Shown: positions 1 through 7,555 of the stretch, piece by piece
How positions within the stretch are numbered: the first letter of the stretch is position 1
How the letters are laid out: every line of letters starts with the position of its first letter
Source: Aureispira sp045105775
GTDB taxonomy: Bacteria; Bacteroidota; Bacteroidia; Chitinophagales; Saprospiraceae
NCBI GenBank assembly: GCA_045105775.1
Contig: JBGCDW010000231.1
Location: 1 to 10,050, forward strand
Length of the DNA: 10,050 bases
Reading direction: 5' to 3'
The notes under the pieces: generated by a model
What the model saw: the letters and a program-made list of their open reading frames with translations, nothing else
What the model was told of the DNA's origin: nothing
Database searches by the model: none
Translations under genes and position numbers: made by a program

Positions 1-846
1 CTGTTCTGTAGTGAAATTATTATTACGAATATCCAATTTGTAAAATAAATCCCTATCCAACCCACAACCTTGCGGCAAGGTACTCAACTGATTATTACTT
101 AAATCTAATTCTAACTTTCCCATCCAAAGACAAAACTCATCGGGAAAGGCTTTTAATTGATTGTCGTTCAGTTCAAGTATCTCCACGTTACTCAAGTCTG
201 CCAATTCTTTAGGGATACTTTTGATTTGATTCCCTCCTAGCCGAATTATTCTAAGGGCTTTTAATTGACTGATTGCTACTGGAATTTCTTTGATTTGATT
301 GTTCCCTAGGTCTAATCCTTCCAATTTTTTCAGCTTTACAATCTTTGGAGAAATGTATGTTATTTTTGCTCCTCTAGCAGTAATCACTTTCAGGCTCTTC
401 ATTCTAAACAAGACCTTGGGAATTTCTGTAAAAGGAGTTCGCCAGAGATTAATCCATTCTAGTTTTTTTAACTTAGCCAAAGAACTGGGTAAACAATCTA
501 TGGGTGAATCGGTCAGAGATAATACCCTAAGGTTCTTCAACCGCGTAACGACTTTAGGAAACCGTTCCAAAGGATTACTACCAAGAACCAACACTTCTAG
601 TTTTTGAAGTTTGTACAAAAAGTTTGGAAATTCTGTAATTTGGTTACCATCCAAATGCAGCTCCTTCAGATGAATACAGGCAGCGAGTTCGGGTGGAAGC
701 ACCTTGATATCCTCGTTATTTAATTTTAAAACAACCACTTTTTCTGACTCCTCTAGTGCTTTCTTCAAATTATAATAATATCCTTCTTGTGCCAACAGAG
801 TGGGACAATAAAAAAGAAATAACAGCAGACTAATTAGTAATTTCAT
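1..846 (-). CDS. Secreted leucine-rich-repeat protein, 3' end cut by window edge
   Basis: The minus-strand frame stays open for 282 codons, from the ATG at 846-844 to the left edge, with no stop in view. Residues 1 to about 20 form a Sec signal peptide: Met-Lys, a Leu/Phe-rich core, then a likely cleavage site after Leu-Ala-Gln. From about residue 37 there are ten consecutive LRRs of about 23 residues each, plus the start of an eleventh. The pattern is LxxLxLxxNxIxxIPxxIxxLxx, the short bacterial LRR type. Repeats 3-6 have degenerate Asn positions (for example WRTPF, RGAKI); repeats 7-10 are close to consensus (GNNQI, GGNQI, NDNQL, SNNQL). LRR arcs are generally protein-binding surfaces; the partner is unknown. 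The start is well fixed because its A is the last base of the upstream calpain stop (TAATG), which implies translational coupling. A C-terminal domain or sorting signal may lie outside the window. Confidence 0.88.
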   Translation of the reverse strand, partial: MKLLISLLLFLFYCPTLLAQEGYYYNLKKALEESEKVVVLKLNNEDIKVLPPELAACIHLKELHLDGNQITEFPNFLYKLQKLEVLVLGSNPLERFPKVVTRLKNLRVLSLTDSPIDCLPSSLAKLKKLEWINLWRTPFTEIPKVLFRMKSLKVITARGAKITYISPKIVKLKKLEGLDLGNNQIKEIPVAISQLKALRIIRLGGNQIKSIPKELADLSNVEILELNDNQLKAFPDEFCLWMGKLELDLSNNQLSTLPQGCGLDRDLFYKLDIRNNNFTTEQ

Positions 847-2453
847 TATACGATGGTAATGCGCGAAGCACAATGTTCTAAAAATTTTGGACTGACTTTT
901 GGAAATTTTTCCTTGGCCCCCTCAACATTATGTGGATTTTGCAAGGTAATAACGCCATCTTTGGGGCCTGCCGTTTCCAACTTTGCATAATCGACAGCAT
1001 CCACAAAATAAGCATGATTGCAATAAATAGTGTAACCTTGATAATCAATATAAAAAGATTCTGTTGTGCTTGAATTATTAACTCTCTTCACACTAAACAA
1101 GCCCTTCACAGGCTTCGGTTGTCGGATCCCTACAGTAATGAGTTTCCCTCTATTATTGTTGAATACCTCAACGATATTTGTTTTCTTCTTTGGAGGGTTT
1201 GAATTTTTATCCTCTTCATTGACGATATTTTCCACTTTTGGAAATTTGCCTGTCAACATTCTCAATACCCAATCTGCAGAACCGCCTGCCAAGGTCTCAT
1301 AAGAACCCAATGCTTTGGCTACTGCTTTCTCTATTACCAAAGGCCACATTTCGCCTTGATCGCCCTGGGCAGCATAAGCAGAACTACCATCTGCCTTGAC
1401 CATAAACTGATTATCAATCACTACTTTTTGAGGAACAAGTTTTGTGCGATTTTTGGAGTCCAAAAAGTAAAGCTTTACTTCATAAATAATCACATCACCT
1501 TTTTTTTGCTCTGTAATGGCATTGCGAATTACTTCTGGAGACTTTTTGGCTAGGCCAATCAAAGCGGCTATTAAATAACAATCGCCCAAACGCCCTTGCA
1601 AGGCATCGTTATCGGCAATATCAAGCTCACCATTTTTATTTTTGCTAGGCACTTCAAACAAAGGCCCTGTTAATTTCATAGCATTGAAATCGTGATCGGA
1701 GTGCAACTTTGGCTGAACGGTCTCATCCTGCATGTTTTTGGCAGTACGCTCCAAAGCCATTCGCAATAAATCCAGCCGAGGGTTACAATAATGTTTGAAG
1801 AGCAGTTTCTTGTATTCCTCAAAATGAGCAGGCAAGGTTTCCGATTTTACTTTAAAATTCTCATATTTCTTTATGAGTAACTTAATGCCTTGAATTTGCT
1901 GATCGGTTACCAATACCAAATCACTTTCCCCCATATTAATACCTAGAGTAAAAAACTCTTGAGTAAGTTGGTTTATATATTCCTGATTTTCAGCCTTTTT
2001 ATCCACATTTTTTTGCCACTGATTGGCTGCTGCAATCATCTTCTCATAGTTGCTCACATTTTGGGCAACTGCCTTAAACACTTTCCGTTCACGACGACTT
2101 GGTAATGCGTTGTATAAACTAACAAATTGGGCTACTTCGGACTTTGTAATAACAATGACTTTTTGGATAAGCTCTTGATGTTTGTTGGCATCTTTAAAAG
2201 ATTCAAAAATATTGACCCATTTCTCGTACTTTCCTTTGGTTAACTCATCAAAATCGACCAAACACTGAAGCTTTTTAGCCAAATTTTCGATGCTATTATC
2301 ATCACTACTAACTTCTAAGATACACTCTAATTTATCTTTTAGTTTTAAAACTAGTTTGCTAGTAGCCGTCTCTGTATTCCCTGAAGCATTGCATAGCTTG
2401 CGATACTGTTGGCATCGTTCATGCAATATACCAAGTTGTTCATTAAAAGTCAT
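846..2453 (-). CDS. Calpain-family (peptidase C2) cysteine protease
   Basis: A 535-residue protein when started at the ATG at 2453. An in-frame TTG at 2486 would add 11 residues but is less likely. The C-terminal half, from about residue 254, is a calpain catalytic core. The Cys box LQGRLGDCYLIAAL holds Cys292. The block MWPLVIEKAVAKALGSYETL matches the conserved WP..EKA.AK..GSYE region. The His box CNHAYFVDAVDY holds His480, and LQNPHN holds Asn506, so the Cys-His-Asn triad is complete. Tyr replaces the usual Trp after the catalytic Cys. The protein ends soon after the Asn box, so no C2-like or EF-hand domain follows. Residues 1-250 are charged, probably mostly helical, and match no domain I recognise. 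There is no signal peptide or membrane segment, so it is predicted cytoplasmic. Calpains are Ca-dependent limited-cleavage proteases in eukaryotes; the bacterial role and substrate are unknown. It is first gene of a two-gene unit with the LRR protein. Confidence 0.9.
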   Translation of the reverse strand: MTFNEQLGILHERCQQYRKLCNASGNTETATSKLVLKLKDKLECILEVSSDDNSIENLAKKLQCLVDFDELTKGKYEKWVNIFESFKDANKHQELIQKVIVITKSEVAQFVSLYNALPSRRERKVFKAVAQNVSNYEKMIAAANQWQKNVDKKAENQEYINQLTQEFFTLGINMGESDLVLVTDQQIQGIKLLIKKYENFKVKSETLPAHFEEYKKLLFKHYCNPRLDLLRMALERTAKNMQDETVQPKLHSDHDFNAMKLTGPLFEVPSKNKNGELDIADNDALQGRLGDCYLIAALIGLAKKSPEVIRNAITEQKKGDVIIYEVKLYFLDSKNRTKLVPQKVVIDNQFMVKADGSSAYAAQGDQGEMWPLVIEKAVAKALGSYETLAGGSADWVLRMLTGKFPKVENIVNEEDKNSNPPKKKTNIVEVFNNNRGKLITVGIRQPKPVKGLFSVKRVNNSSTTESFYIDYQGYTIYCNHAYFVDAVDYAKLETAGPKDGVITLQNPHNVEGAKEKFPKVSPKFLEHCASRITIV

Positions 2454-2597
2454 AAGATTATAATTAATGATAGAAGTGCAAAACAAAAAGTAATACTTTG
2501 ATTAATATAGTTTGTAAATTACTCATAACGGTATATGTTCGGCATTTTGAAATTACCTTATACAGCATTTTTTTACTCTTTGAAGCTGTTTAAAAAA

Positions 2598-2631
2598 CAA
2601 AACTAATATAAATTTAGAAAAATTAAAACAA
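2598..2631 (-). promoter_or_regulatory. Candidate Bacteroidota promoter for calpain-LRR unit
   Basis: On the minus strand, TTG (2631-2629) and TAGTTTTG (2605-2598) match the Bacteroidota -33 TTG / -7 TAnnTTTG pattern. The gap is 23 bases, at the long end of the usual range. Transcription would begin near 2592, leaving about 140 bases before the calpain ATG. In DNA this AT-rich a chance match is possible. Confidence 0.4.
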
Positions 2632-2689
2632 TAACAAAAAAGCCCACCAATAAGCTAACTCCCCACCCCCTAATTTTCTAGCACAGTTC

Positions 2690-2717
2690 TTGAATTACAC
2701 TCCTCAACAACTATACA
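2690..2717 (+). promoter_or_regulatory. Weak candidate promoter for DUF4294 gene
   Basis: TTGAAT (2690-2695), 16 bases, then TATACA (2712-2717) resembles a classical -35/-10 pair about 22 bases before the ATG at 2740. It does not match the Bacteroidota TAnnTTTG form; the nearest such match, TAATTTTC at 2671, has no TTG at the right distance. Treat this as tentative. Confidence 0.25.
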
Positions 2718-2739
2718 GAATCACCAAAAACAGCACCAT

Positions 2740-3414
2740 ATGAAAGCCACCAATTATATCATAGCCTTAGCCCTAAGCTTGCTAATGCCCTATTGGGCGC
2801 AAGCACAAGAAGCTCCAAAAGATTCCAAATATCTAACCGAAGCGGTAGTGATTGGCCCTGGCGAAGTTTACAGCACCACTACCATTGATGGTAATATTGT
2901 TCGCATTCTTATTATAGATGGCGACACTATTCCTGTGGCCGATTTGGGCAGCATACAAATCACCCAGCAGCGCAATTTTGCTACCCGAGGAGAGCGCAGA
3001 CGCTACAAACAATGGCGACGTTATGCCGCCAAGGTGTACCCCTATGCTGCCGAAGCCATTCGACTCTATCGACAAGTAGAGGAAGACACCAAAGGCATGA
3101 AAAAACGCAAAAAGCGCAAGTATAGCCGAAAAATGGAAAAGGAGTTGAAGCCTCAATATATGGATGAATTAAAAAAACTGACCAAATCGCAAGGGTATAT
3201 TCTTATCAAAATGATTGAGCGAGAATTGGACAGACCTTTTTATGAGGTGGTGGTTCAACTAGAAGGCGGCTGGAAAGCTATGCAATGGCAAACTTTGGGG
3301 CGTTGGTATGGCTACAACCTCAAAGATGGCTACAATCCCAACGATGATGAATTGTTAGAATCCATCTTACAAGATTTAAATATCAGCTATGGGGCAGAAA
3401 ACCCAGCCAAATAG
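2740..3414 (+). CDS. Exported DUF4294 family protein
   Basis: A 224-residue protein with a Sec signal peptide at residues 1 to about 23 (hydrophobic core to residue 19, then AQAQ). The mature part fits DUF4294, a family found mainly in Bacteroidota. Family-like landmarks in order are DGDTIPV (60-66), a basic Arg-rich stretch ending in YPYA (100-103), a very basic segment KKRKKRK (121-127), LTKSQG (147-152), a region around residues 155-178 with conserved Glu/Arg and Trp, and an acidic NDDELLE near the C-terminus. Length is normal for the family. The function is unknown; the signal peptide implies a periplasmic or envelope location, and the polybasic stretch could contact anionic partners. It is a single-gene unit: a strong terminator follows and the next gene is 267 bp away. 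No Shine-Dalgarno is seen before the ATG, which is usual in this phylum. Confidence 0.85.
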   Translation: MKATNYIIALALSLLMPYWAQAQEAPKDSKYLTEAVVIGPGEVYSTTTIDGNIVRILIIDGDTIPVADLGSIQITQQRNFATRGERRRYKQWRRYAAKVYPYAAEAIRLYRQVEEDTKGMKKRKKRKYSRKMEKELKPQYMDELKKLTKSQGYILIKMIERELDRPFYEVVVQLEGGWKAMQWQTLGRWYGYNLKDGYNPNDDELLESILQDLNISYGAENPAK

Positions 3415-3454
3415 CGCATTAATTAAAACCATCCATCAAAATCTAGTTTCAAGC

Positions 3455-3494
3455 ACACCATTCTTCTTTTTGTAAGGAGAATGGTGTTTTTATT
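3455..3494 (+). terminator. Rho-independent terminator after DUF4294 gene
   Basis: ACACCATTCT (3455-3464) pairs perfectly with AGAATGGTGT (3478-3487). The stem can extend inward by a T-G and a C-G pair, giving about 12 bp with a nine-base loop. TTTTATTT follows at once. The opposite strand has no T-run after the stem, so it acts on the plus strand only. Confidence 0.88.
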
Positions 3495-3681
3495 TCCCCT
3501 TACTTCCTCATCAAACCTTCATTATTTGAAGAATTGCTCTTAGTCTTTGCAGCGTTTTTGTAGTTTTAATTCTCTTATAGTAAATTAGACTGTTAATTTG
3601 GTTTATTAATTGTGGGTCAAATAGTGATGAGCAACCCCCACCTAGTGCTATTTTTATTAGCCTTCTTATACTTTTCATTTT
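3495..3681. other. Spacer upstream of secreted protease gene
   Basis: This 187-bp AT-rich region presumably contains the protease promoter, but I find no exact TTG/TAnnTTTG pair. Near matches such as TATTTTTA just before the gene lack a TTG at the right distance. AAATAG and CTATTT at about 3618-3654 are inverted around a C-rich segment and could form a weak stem. I see no gene here. Confidence 0.45.
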
Positions 3682-6348
3682 ATGCAACAGATTGTCCGCA
3701 TTTTTTTTGCTGCCTTTTTTCTTATTGGTAGTTATTGGAGTCAAGCCCAAATTGGTAATGCCGAACCGCAACAATTTTTGGTACAACTCCATGCAAAAAG
3801 TTCTATCAAAACCCTAATGAATCAGCTAAAGGCACAAACGCCTCAAGTACATTGGGAAACGCCCAAACAGCTCATTCCAGGGCGCAATATTTGGCATTTG
3901 CACTACCAAGGTGCAGGCAATGACAGAGAATTGCTCTATCTTTTGCGACAAGCCAAAGAAATAGAAATTGCCCAACACAATCACAGATTGGAGCTTAGAA
4001 GTCCACAATCTACCACACCCAATGATGCCCTATTTGCCAACCAATGGCAGTATATCAACAATGGTTCTAATGGTGGAACGGTCAATGCCGATATAGATGC
4101 CGATTTGGCTTGGGATATTACCACAGGGGGCGTAACTACTCAAAATGATACCATTGTAGTGGCCGTTATTGATGATGGTTGCAATACGTCTCATCCCGAT
4201 TTGGTGAATAATATTTGGTTCAATAATGCCGAAATTCCCAACAATGGAATAGATGACGACAACAATGGCTATGTAGATGATTATAGAGGTTGGAATTCTA
4301 ATACCAATAATGATAATATTTCGGGAGGCAATCACGGAACACCTGTAGCGGGTATTGTGGGTGCAGAAGGCAATAATGGCACGGGAGTAGCGGGTGTAAA
4401 TTGGAAGGTCAAATTGATGATTATTAATAATAACTTCAATACCACAGAAGCCAATGTATTGGTTGCCTATGGTTATCCACTCGCCCAAAGAATTCGTTAC
4501 AACCAAACCAATGGTGCAGAAGGTGCTTTTGTAGTGGTCACCAATGCCTCTTGGGGCTTAGATTATGGCAAGCCAGCTGATGCGCCCTTATGGTGTTCTT
4601 TTTATGATACCTTGGGCAAGCATGGGATTCTGAACATTGGTGCTACCGCCAATCTTAATATAGATGTAGAAGTTAGTGGCGATTTGCCTACTACTTGTCC
4701 TAGCGATTACATTATAGGGGTTACTAATATCAATAGAACGGGCAACAAACAAACAGCCGCTGGTTATGGCAGTCAAAGCATTGATTTAGGAGCTTTTGGA
4801 ACAGCAACGTACACCCTCTCTAGAGGAAGTTATGGTGCCTTTGGTGGTACATCGGGTGCCGCGCCTCATGTAGCAGGTGCAGTAGCCTTGCTCTACTCGG
4901 GGGCTTGTGATAATTTTATACAATATTCCAAGGTTCGTCCAGATCAAGCAGCACTAGCCATGCGACGTTATATTCTCGATGGGGTTAAGACCGTTCCTTC
5001 TTTGACTAATATTACTGCCACAGGGGGCTATCTCAATTTGTACCGAAGTTTGTTAGAATGTATCAACGACTGCCCAAGCAATACTTGCTTTGAGCCTTAC
5101 CAAATCAATTCCACTCAAATTACCGATCAGCAAGCTCAAATTAATTGGACGGTAACCACTGCTGTCAATCAGGTAAGCTATCGCTTACGTGCTCAAGGCA
5201 ATACTTGGTCCAATTTTATTCCCCTTCCAGTAGGGCAAGACAGTGTAGTATTAACAGGTTTATTGCCTTGTACTGGCTATGAAATAGAAATGACAGGCAA
5301 TTGTGGCAGCATCAACAGCGATACGACCGCCTTTAGCTTTCGCACAGATGGTTGTTGTGAGCCGCCTTCTTTTTTGGTCAAACGTACCGTTGGCTTCTCT
5401 GATGCACGGGTAAGCTGGGACGAAGTATTGGCTATCAACAACTATTTGGTGTCCTACAAAGAGCGAGACTCAACCATCTGGCAAACGACTACAACGCCCG
5501 ATACAACCCTACTCTTGTCGGGGCTAGACAGTTGTATGTTCTACCAAGTATTTGTACAAGGAATTTGTAGCAATGGCGATACGACCACAACAACCGACAC
5601 CATTCTATTTAATACACAAGGTTGTAACGATTGTGCTATTGCCAATTACTGTACGGCACAGGGAAGCAACTCTACAGATGACTGGATTGATACCTTTCAG
5701 CTCGATAATTTTATAAATCCTTCTGGTAATGATGGCGGTTATGCTATTTTTAGTCCTGTGCCAATTTTTCTAAGAAGAGGAACCTTTCATCAACTTTACA
5801 TTCGCCAAGGCAAAACCTTTCCACAAGTTTTGCGCGTTTGGCTAGATCTCAATCAAGATGGAGATTTTGATGACCAAGACGAACAACTCTGGGAGGGCTC
5901 TATTCCTACAGGTGGTAATAATGTTAGAGATAGTTTTCAGATTCCTAACAGTGCTCAATTGGGTATTACGCGGATGCGAGTAGCGACGAGTTGGCGTACC
6001 GCGCCTAACAGTTGTGGCAGCATTGCTTATGGAGAAGTAGAGGATTATTGTGTAGAAGTAGAACCTCGAACATTCATCCAACGCCTTCCGTCAGATTTGG
6101 AAGAGGTATTTATTGCGCCCAATCCCTTTGGGCAGGCGTTTCAAATTTCTTTGGAAATTAAAATATCTAGCCAAGTGACAGGGGAATTATTTAATGTTAC
6201 AGGCCAATTGGTCGCTACACAAATTTGGACAGATTTGAGTGTCGGCACCCAGCAATTATCATGGAAACCTCAAATCCCTCAAGGACTCTATCTCTTGCGC
6301 CTAACCACCGAAAATGGCCAAGTCACCAAACAAGTAATTAAGTATTAA
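3682..6348 (+). CDS. Secreted subtilisin-like (S8) protease with Fn3, GEVED and T9SS sorting domains
   Basis: An 888-residue secreted endopeptidase. Residues 1-22 are a signal peptide (Phe-rich core, then SQAQ). Residues 23 to about 110 look like an inhibitory propeptide. The S8 domain spans about 115-455. Its triad is Asp164 in VAVIDDG, His218 in NHGTPVAG and Ser391 in GGTSGAAP (Gly where Met is commonest), with a probable oxyanion Asn288 in TNASWG. An Asn/Asp-rich loop at about 188-200 (GIDDDNNGYVDD) is typical of this S8 branch and may bind Ca. Two Cys-rich Fn3-like domains follow (about 466-556 and 558-646). Next is a GEVED domain (about 651-795) with LDLNQDGDFDD and the signature YGEVEDYC. 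Residues 808-888 are a T9SS type A sorting domain (APNPF, then GLYLLRL and a terminal KQVIKY). It is predicted to cross the outer membrane by T9SS and be released or surface-anchored after tail cleavage. The stop overlaps that of the convergent dinB. Confidence 0.95.
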   Translation: MQQIVRIFFAAFFLIGSYWSQAQIGNAEPQQFLVQLHAKSSIKTLMNQLKAQTPQVHWETPKQLIPGRNIWHLHYQGAGNDRELLYLLRQAKEIEIAQHNHRLELRSPQSTTPNDALFANQWQYINNGSNGGTVNADIDADLAWDITTGGVTTQNDTIVVAVIDDGCNTSHPDLVNNIWFNNAEIPNNGIDDDNNGYVDDYRGWNSNTNNDNISGGNHGTPVAGIVGAEGNNGTGVAGVNWKVKLMIINNNFNTTEANVLVAYGYPLAQRIRYNQTNGAEGAFVVVTNASWGLDYGKPADAPLWCSFYDTLGKHGILNIGATANLNIDVEVSGDLPTTCPSDYIIGVTNINRTGNKQTAAGYGSQSIDLGAFGTATYTLSRGSYGAFGGTSGAAPHVAGAVALLYSGACDNFIQYSKVRPDQAALAMRRYILDGVKTVPSLTNITATGGYLNLYRSLLECINDCPSNTCFEPYQINSTQITDQQAQINWTVTTAVNQVSYRLRAQGNTWSNFIPLPVGQDSVVLTGLLPCTGYEIEMTGNCGSINSDTTAFSFRTDGCCEPPSFLVKRTVGFSDARVSWDEVLAINNYLVSYKERDSTIWQTTTTPDTTLLLSGLDSCMFYQVFVQGICSNGDTTTTTDTILFNTQGCNDCAIANYCTAQGSNSTDDWIDTFQLDNFINPSGNDGGYAIFSPVPIFLRRGTFHQLYIRQGKTFPQVLRVWLDLNQDGDFDDQDEQLWEGSIPTGGNNVRDSFQIPNSAQLGITRMRVATSWRTAPNSCGSIAYGEVEDYCVEVEPRTFIQRLPSDLEEVFIAPNPFGQAFQISLEIKISSQVTGELFNVTGQLVATQIWTDLSVGTQQLSWKPQIPQGLYLLRLTTENGQVTKQVIKY

Positions 6349-7442
6349 GATTCTGCATCAAAATCAAACTCCAACTGCGTACCCAAGCCCGATTCCGAGG
6401 CTCGTTTTTGCAAGTTAGTGGCCGACAAACCAATTAGGCGGATTTTTTCAAATTCGCCTATATTTTCCTCTAACAATTGATAAGCCAAGGTTCGGATTTC
6501 ATCTTGTTGAGTGATGTAATAATCTTTGGAAAGGCTGCGTGTAAGCACCTTAAAATCACTCGTTTTTAGTTTTAACGTTAGGGTGCGCCCAAAATTATTG
6601 GCCTTGGTCAACCGCTGCCAAAAAGTGGTTAAAATCTTGTCCAATACCCGACTAATCTGGTCATAGCTGCTCAAATCATCTCTCAAGGTGCGTTCTACGC
6701 CCAATGATTTGCGAATTCTATTATTATTAACAGGACGATTATCAATCCCTCTTACCATATAATAGTAAAAACGCCCTGCTTTGCCAAACTGCTCGGCCAA
6801 TTCCAGTTGACTGCACTGCTTGAGATCGCCCCCTGTTTTCCAGCCCATACTTTGCATACGTGCAGCCGTCACCTTTCCCACCCCATGAAAACGCTCTACA
6901 GGCAATTGTTCCAAAAAGGCGGCCGCTTTTCTGGGCGTAATGATGGTCATGCCATTGGGTTTCTTGAGGTCAGAAGCTATCTTTGCTAAGAATTTGCAAT
7001 AAGAAACCCCAGCCGAACAAGTCAACTGGGTCTCAACATAAACGGCTTCCATAATCTGTCGGGCCACTTCTGTTGCTAATGGTTCCCCCATATAATTATT
7101 GGTAATATCCAAATACGCCTCGTCCAAAGAAAGCGGCTCTATCAACTCAGTATATCGCTCAAAAATGGCGCGCACCTGTTGTGAAACCTGCCGATACACC
7201 CCAAAACGCGTAGGCACAAAAATAAGTTGTGGGCACAATTGCCGTGCTCTAAAACCCGACATGGCCGAATGCACCCCAAATTTTCGCGCTTCATAACTGG
7301 CCGTTGCTACGACTCCACGCGAGCCACCACCACCTACCGCAATGGGCTTTCCGCGCAAACTCGGGTTGTCGCGTTGCTCTATGGAAGCATAAAAAGCATC
7401 CATATCAATGTGAATAATTTTTCGGCTCAAATCTGCTTGCAT
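6345..7442 (-). CDS. dinB: DNA polymerase IV (Y-family translesion polymerase)
   Basis: A 365-residue protein from the ATG at 7442, normal length for DinB. An in-frame TTG at 7460 would add six residues but is less likely. Catalytic metal ligands are visible: Asp13 in HIDMDAFYA and Asp107/Glu108 in SLDEAYLD. Tyr18 sits at the steric-gate position that excludes ribonucleotides. Other family blocks are the fingers segment with SYEARKFGV, CSAGVSYCKFLAKIASDLKKPNG, the helix-hairpin-helix FHGVGKVTA, and a little-finger domain at about 240-345. The C-terminal QLEFDF (356-361) looks like a sliding-clamp binding motif. Pol IV copies damaged templates and extends mismatched ends, with low fidelity. 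The gene follows the acyl-CoA dehydrogenase terminator by 38 bp, so it probably has its own promoter. Its stop overlaps the protease stop on the other strand. I see no obvious LexA-type operator. Confidence 0.96.
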   Translation of the reverse strand: MQADLSRKIIHIDMDAFYASIEQRDNPSLRGKPIAVGGGGSRGVVATASYEARKFGVHSAMSGFRARQLCPQLIFVPTRFGVYRQVSQQVRAIFERYTELIEPLSLDEAYLDITNNYMGEPLATEVARQIMEAVYVETQLTCSAGVSYCKFLAKIASDLKKPNGMTIITPRKAAAFLEQLPVERFHGVGKVTAARMQSMGWKTGGDLKQCSQLELAEQFGKAGRFYYYMVRGIDNRPVNNNRIRKSLGVERTLRDDLSSYDQISRVLDKILTTFWQRLTKANNFGRTLTLKLKTSDFKVLTRSLSKDYYITQQDEIRTLAYQLLEENIGEFEKIRLIGLSATNLQKRASESGLGTQLEFDFDAES

Positions 7443-7446
7443 CGCA

Positions 7447-7478
7447 CTAAGATAGGACAATTGAGTGGCTAATTACAA
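7447..7478 (-). promoter_or_regulatory. dinB: Tentative dinB promoter
   Basis: On the minus strand, TTG (7478-7476), 21 bases, then TATCTTAG (7454-7447) fits the -33/-7 pattern with one mismatch from TAnnTTTG. It lies in the only 37 bases between the upstream terminator and the dinB ATG. The start site would fall almost on the ATG, implying a leaderless or nearly leaderless mRNA. Confidence 0.25.
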
Positions 7479-7479
7479 C

Positions 7480-7514
7480 AAAAAAACTCACACCCTCTAA
7501 ATAGAAGATGTGAG
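7480..7514 (-). terminator. Rho-independent terminator after acyl-CoA dehydrogenase gene
   Basis: Read on the minus strand, CTCACA (7514-7509) pairs with TGTGAG (7492-7487). Inner pairs including two T-G wobbles extend the stem to about 11 bp around a short A/T loop. Seven T residues (7486-7480) follow directly. It lies 42 bases past the acyl-CoA dehydrogenase stop and separates that gene from dinB. Confidence 0.85.
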
Positions 7515-7555
7515 CAAAACTAAAAGTTGATGATTGTATCCAATCATTCCTATTT

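Larger units (their letters stand above)
2454..2739. other. Divergent intergenic spacer between calpain and DUF4294 genes
   Basis: This 286-bp, very AT-rich gap separates divergently transcribed genes and should carry both promoters. Candidate elements are listed separately. It also holds a 34-codon minus-strand ORF (2464-2568) just upstream of the calpain start, which I do not call as a gene. No RNA gene or strong long inverted repeat is visible. Confidence 0.6.

Noticed and set aside
299..607. Plus-strand ORF of 102 codons
   Set aside because: It is antisense to the LRR gene. The 69-bp periodic repeat keeps the opposite frame open; the minus strand has the signal peptide and the LRR consensus.
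2454..2486. TTG start that would add 11 residues to the calpain
   Set aside because: The in-frame ATG at 2453 is a better start; the added residues show no family features and the TTG has no ribosome-binding support.
2833..3156. Minus-strand ORF of 107 codons
   Set aside because: It lies fully inside the DUF4294 gene on the opposite strand and shows no recognisable domain.
3511..3792. Minus-strand ORF of 93 codons upstream of the protease
   Set aside because: It overlaps the protease signal-peptide region by over 100 bases, has no recognisable motif and would occupy the protease promoter region.
4030..4506. Minus-strand ORF of 158 codons
   Set aside because: It is antisense to the S8 catalytic domain. 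The low-complexity Ile/Val/Asn-rich translation reflects Asn/Asp-rich codons on the real strand.
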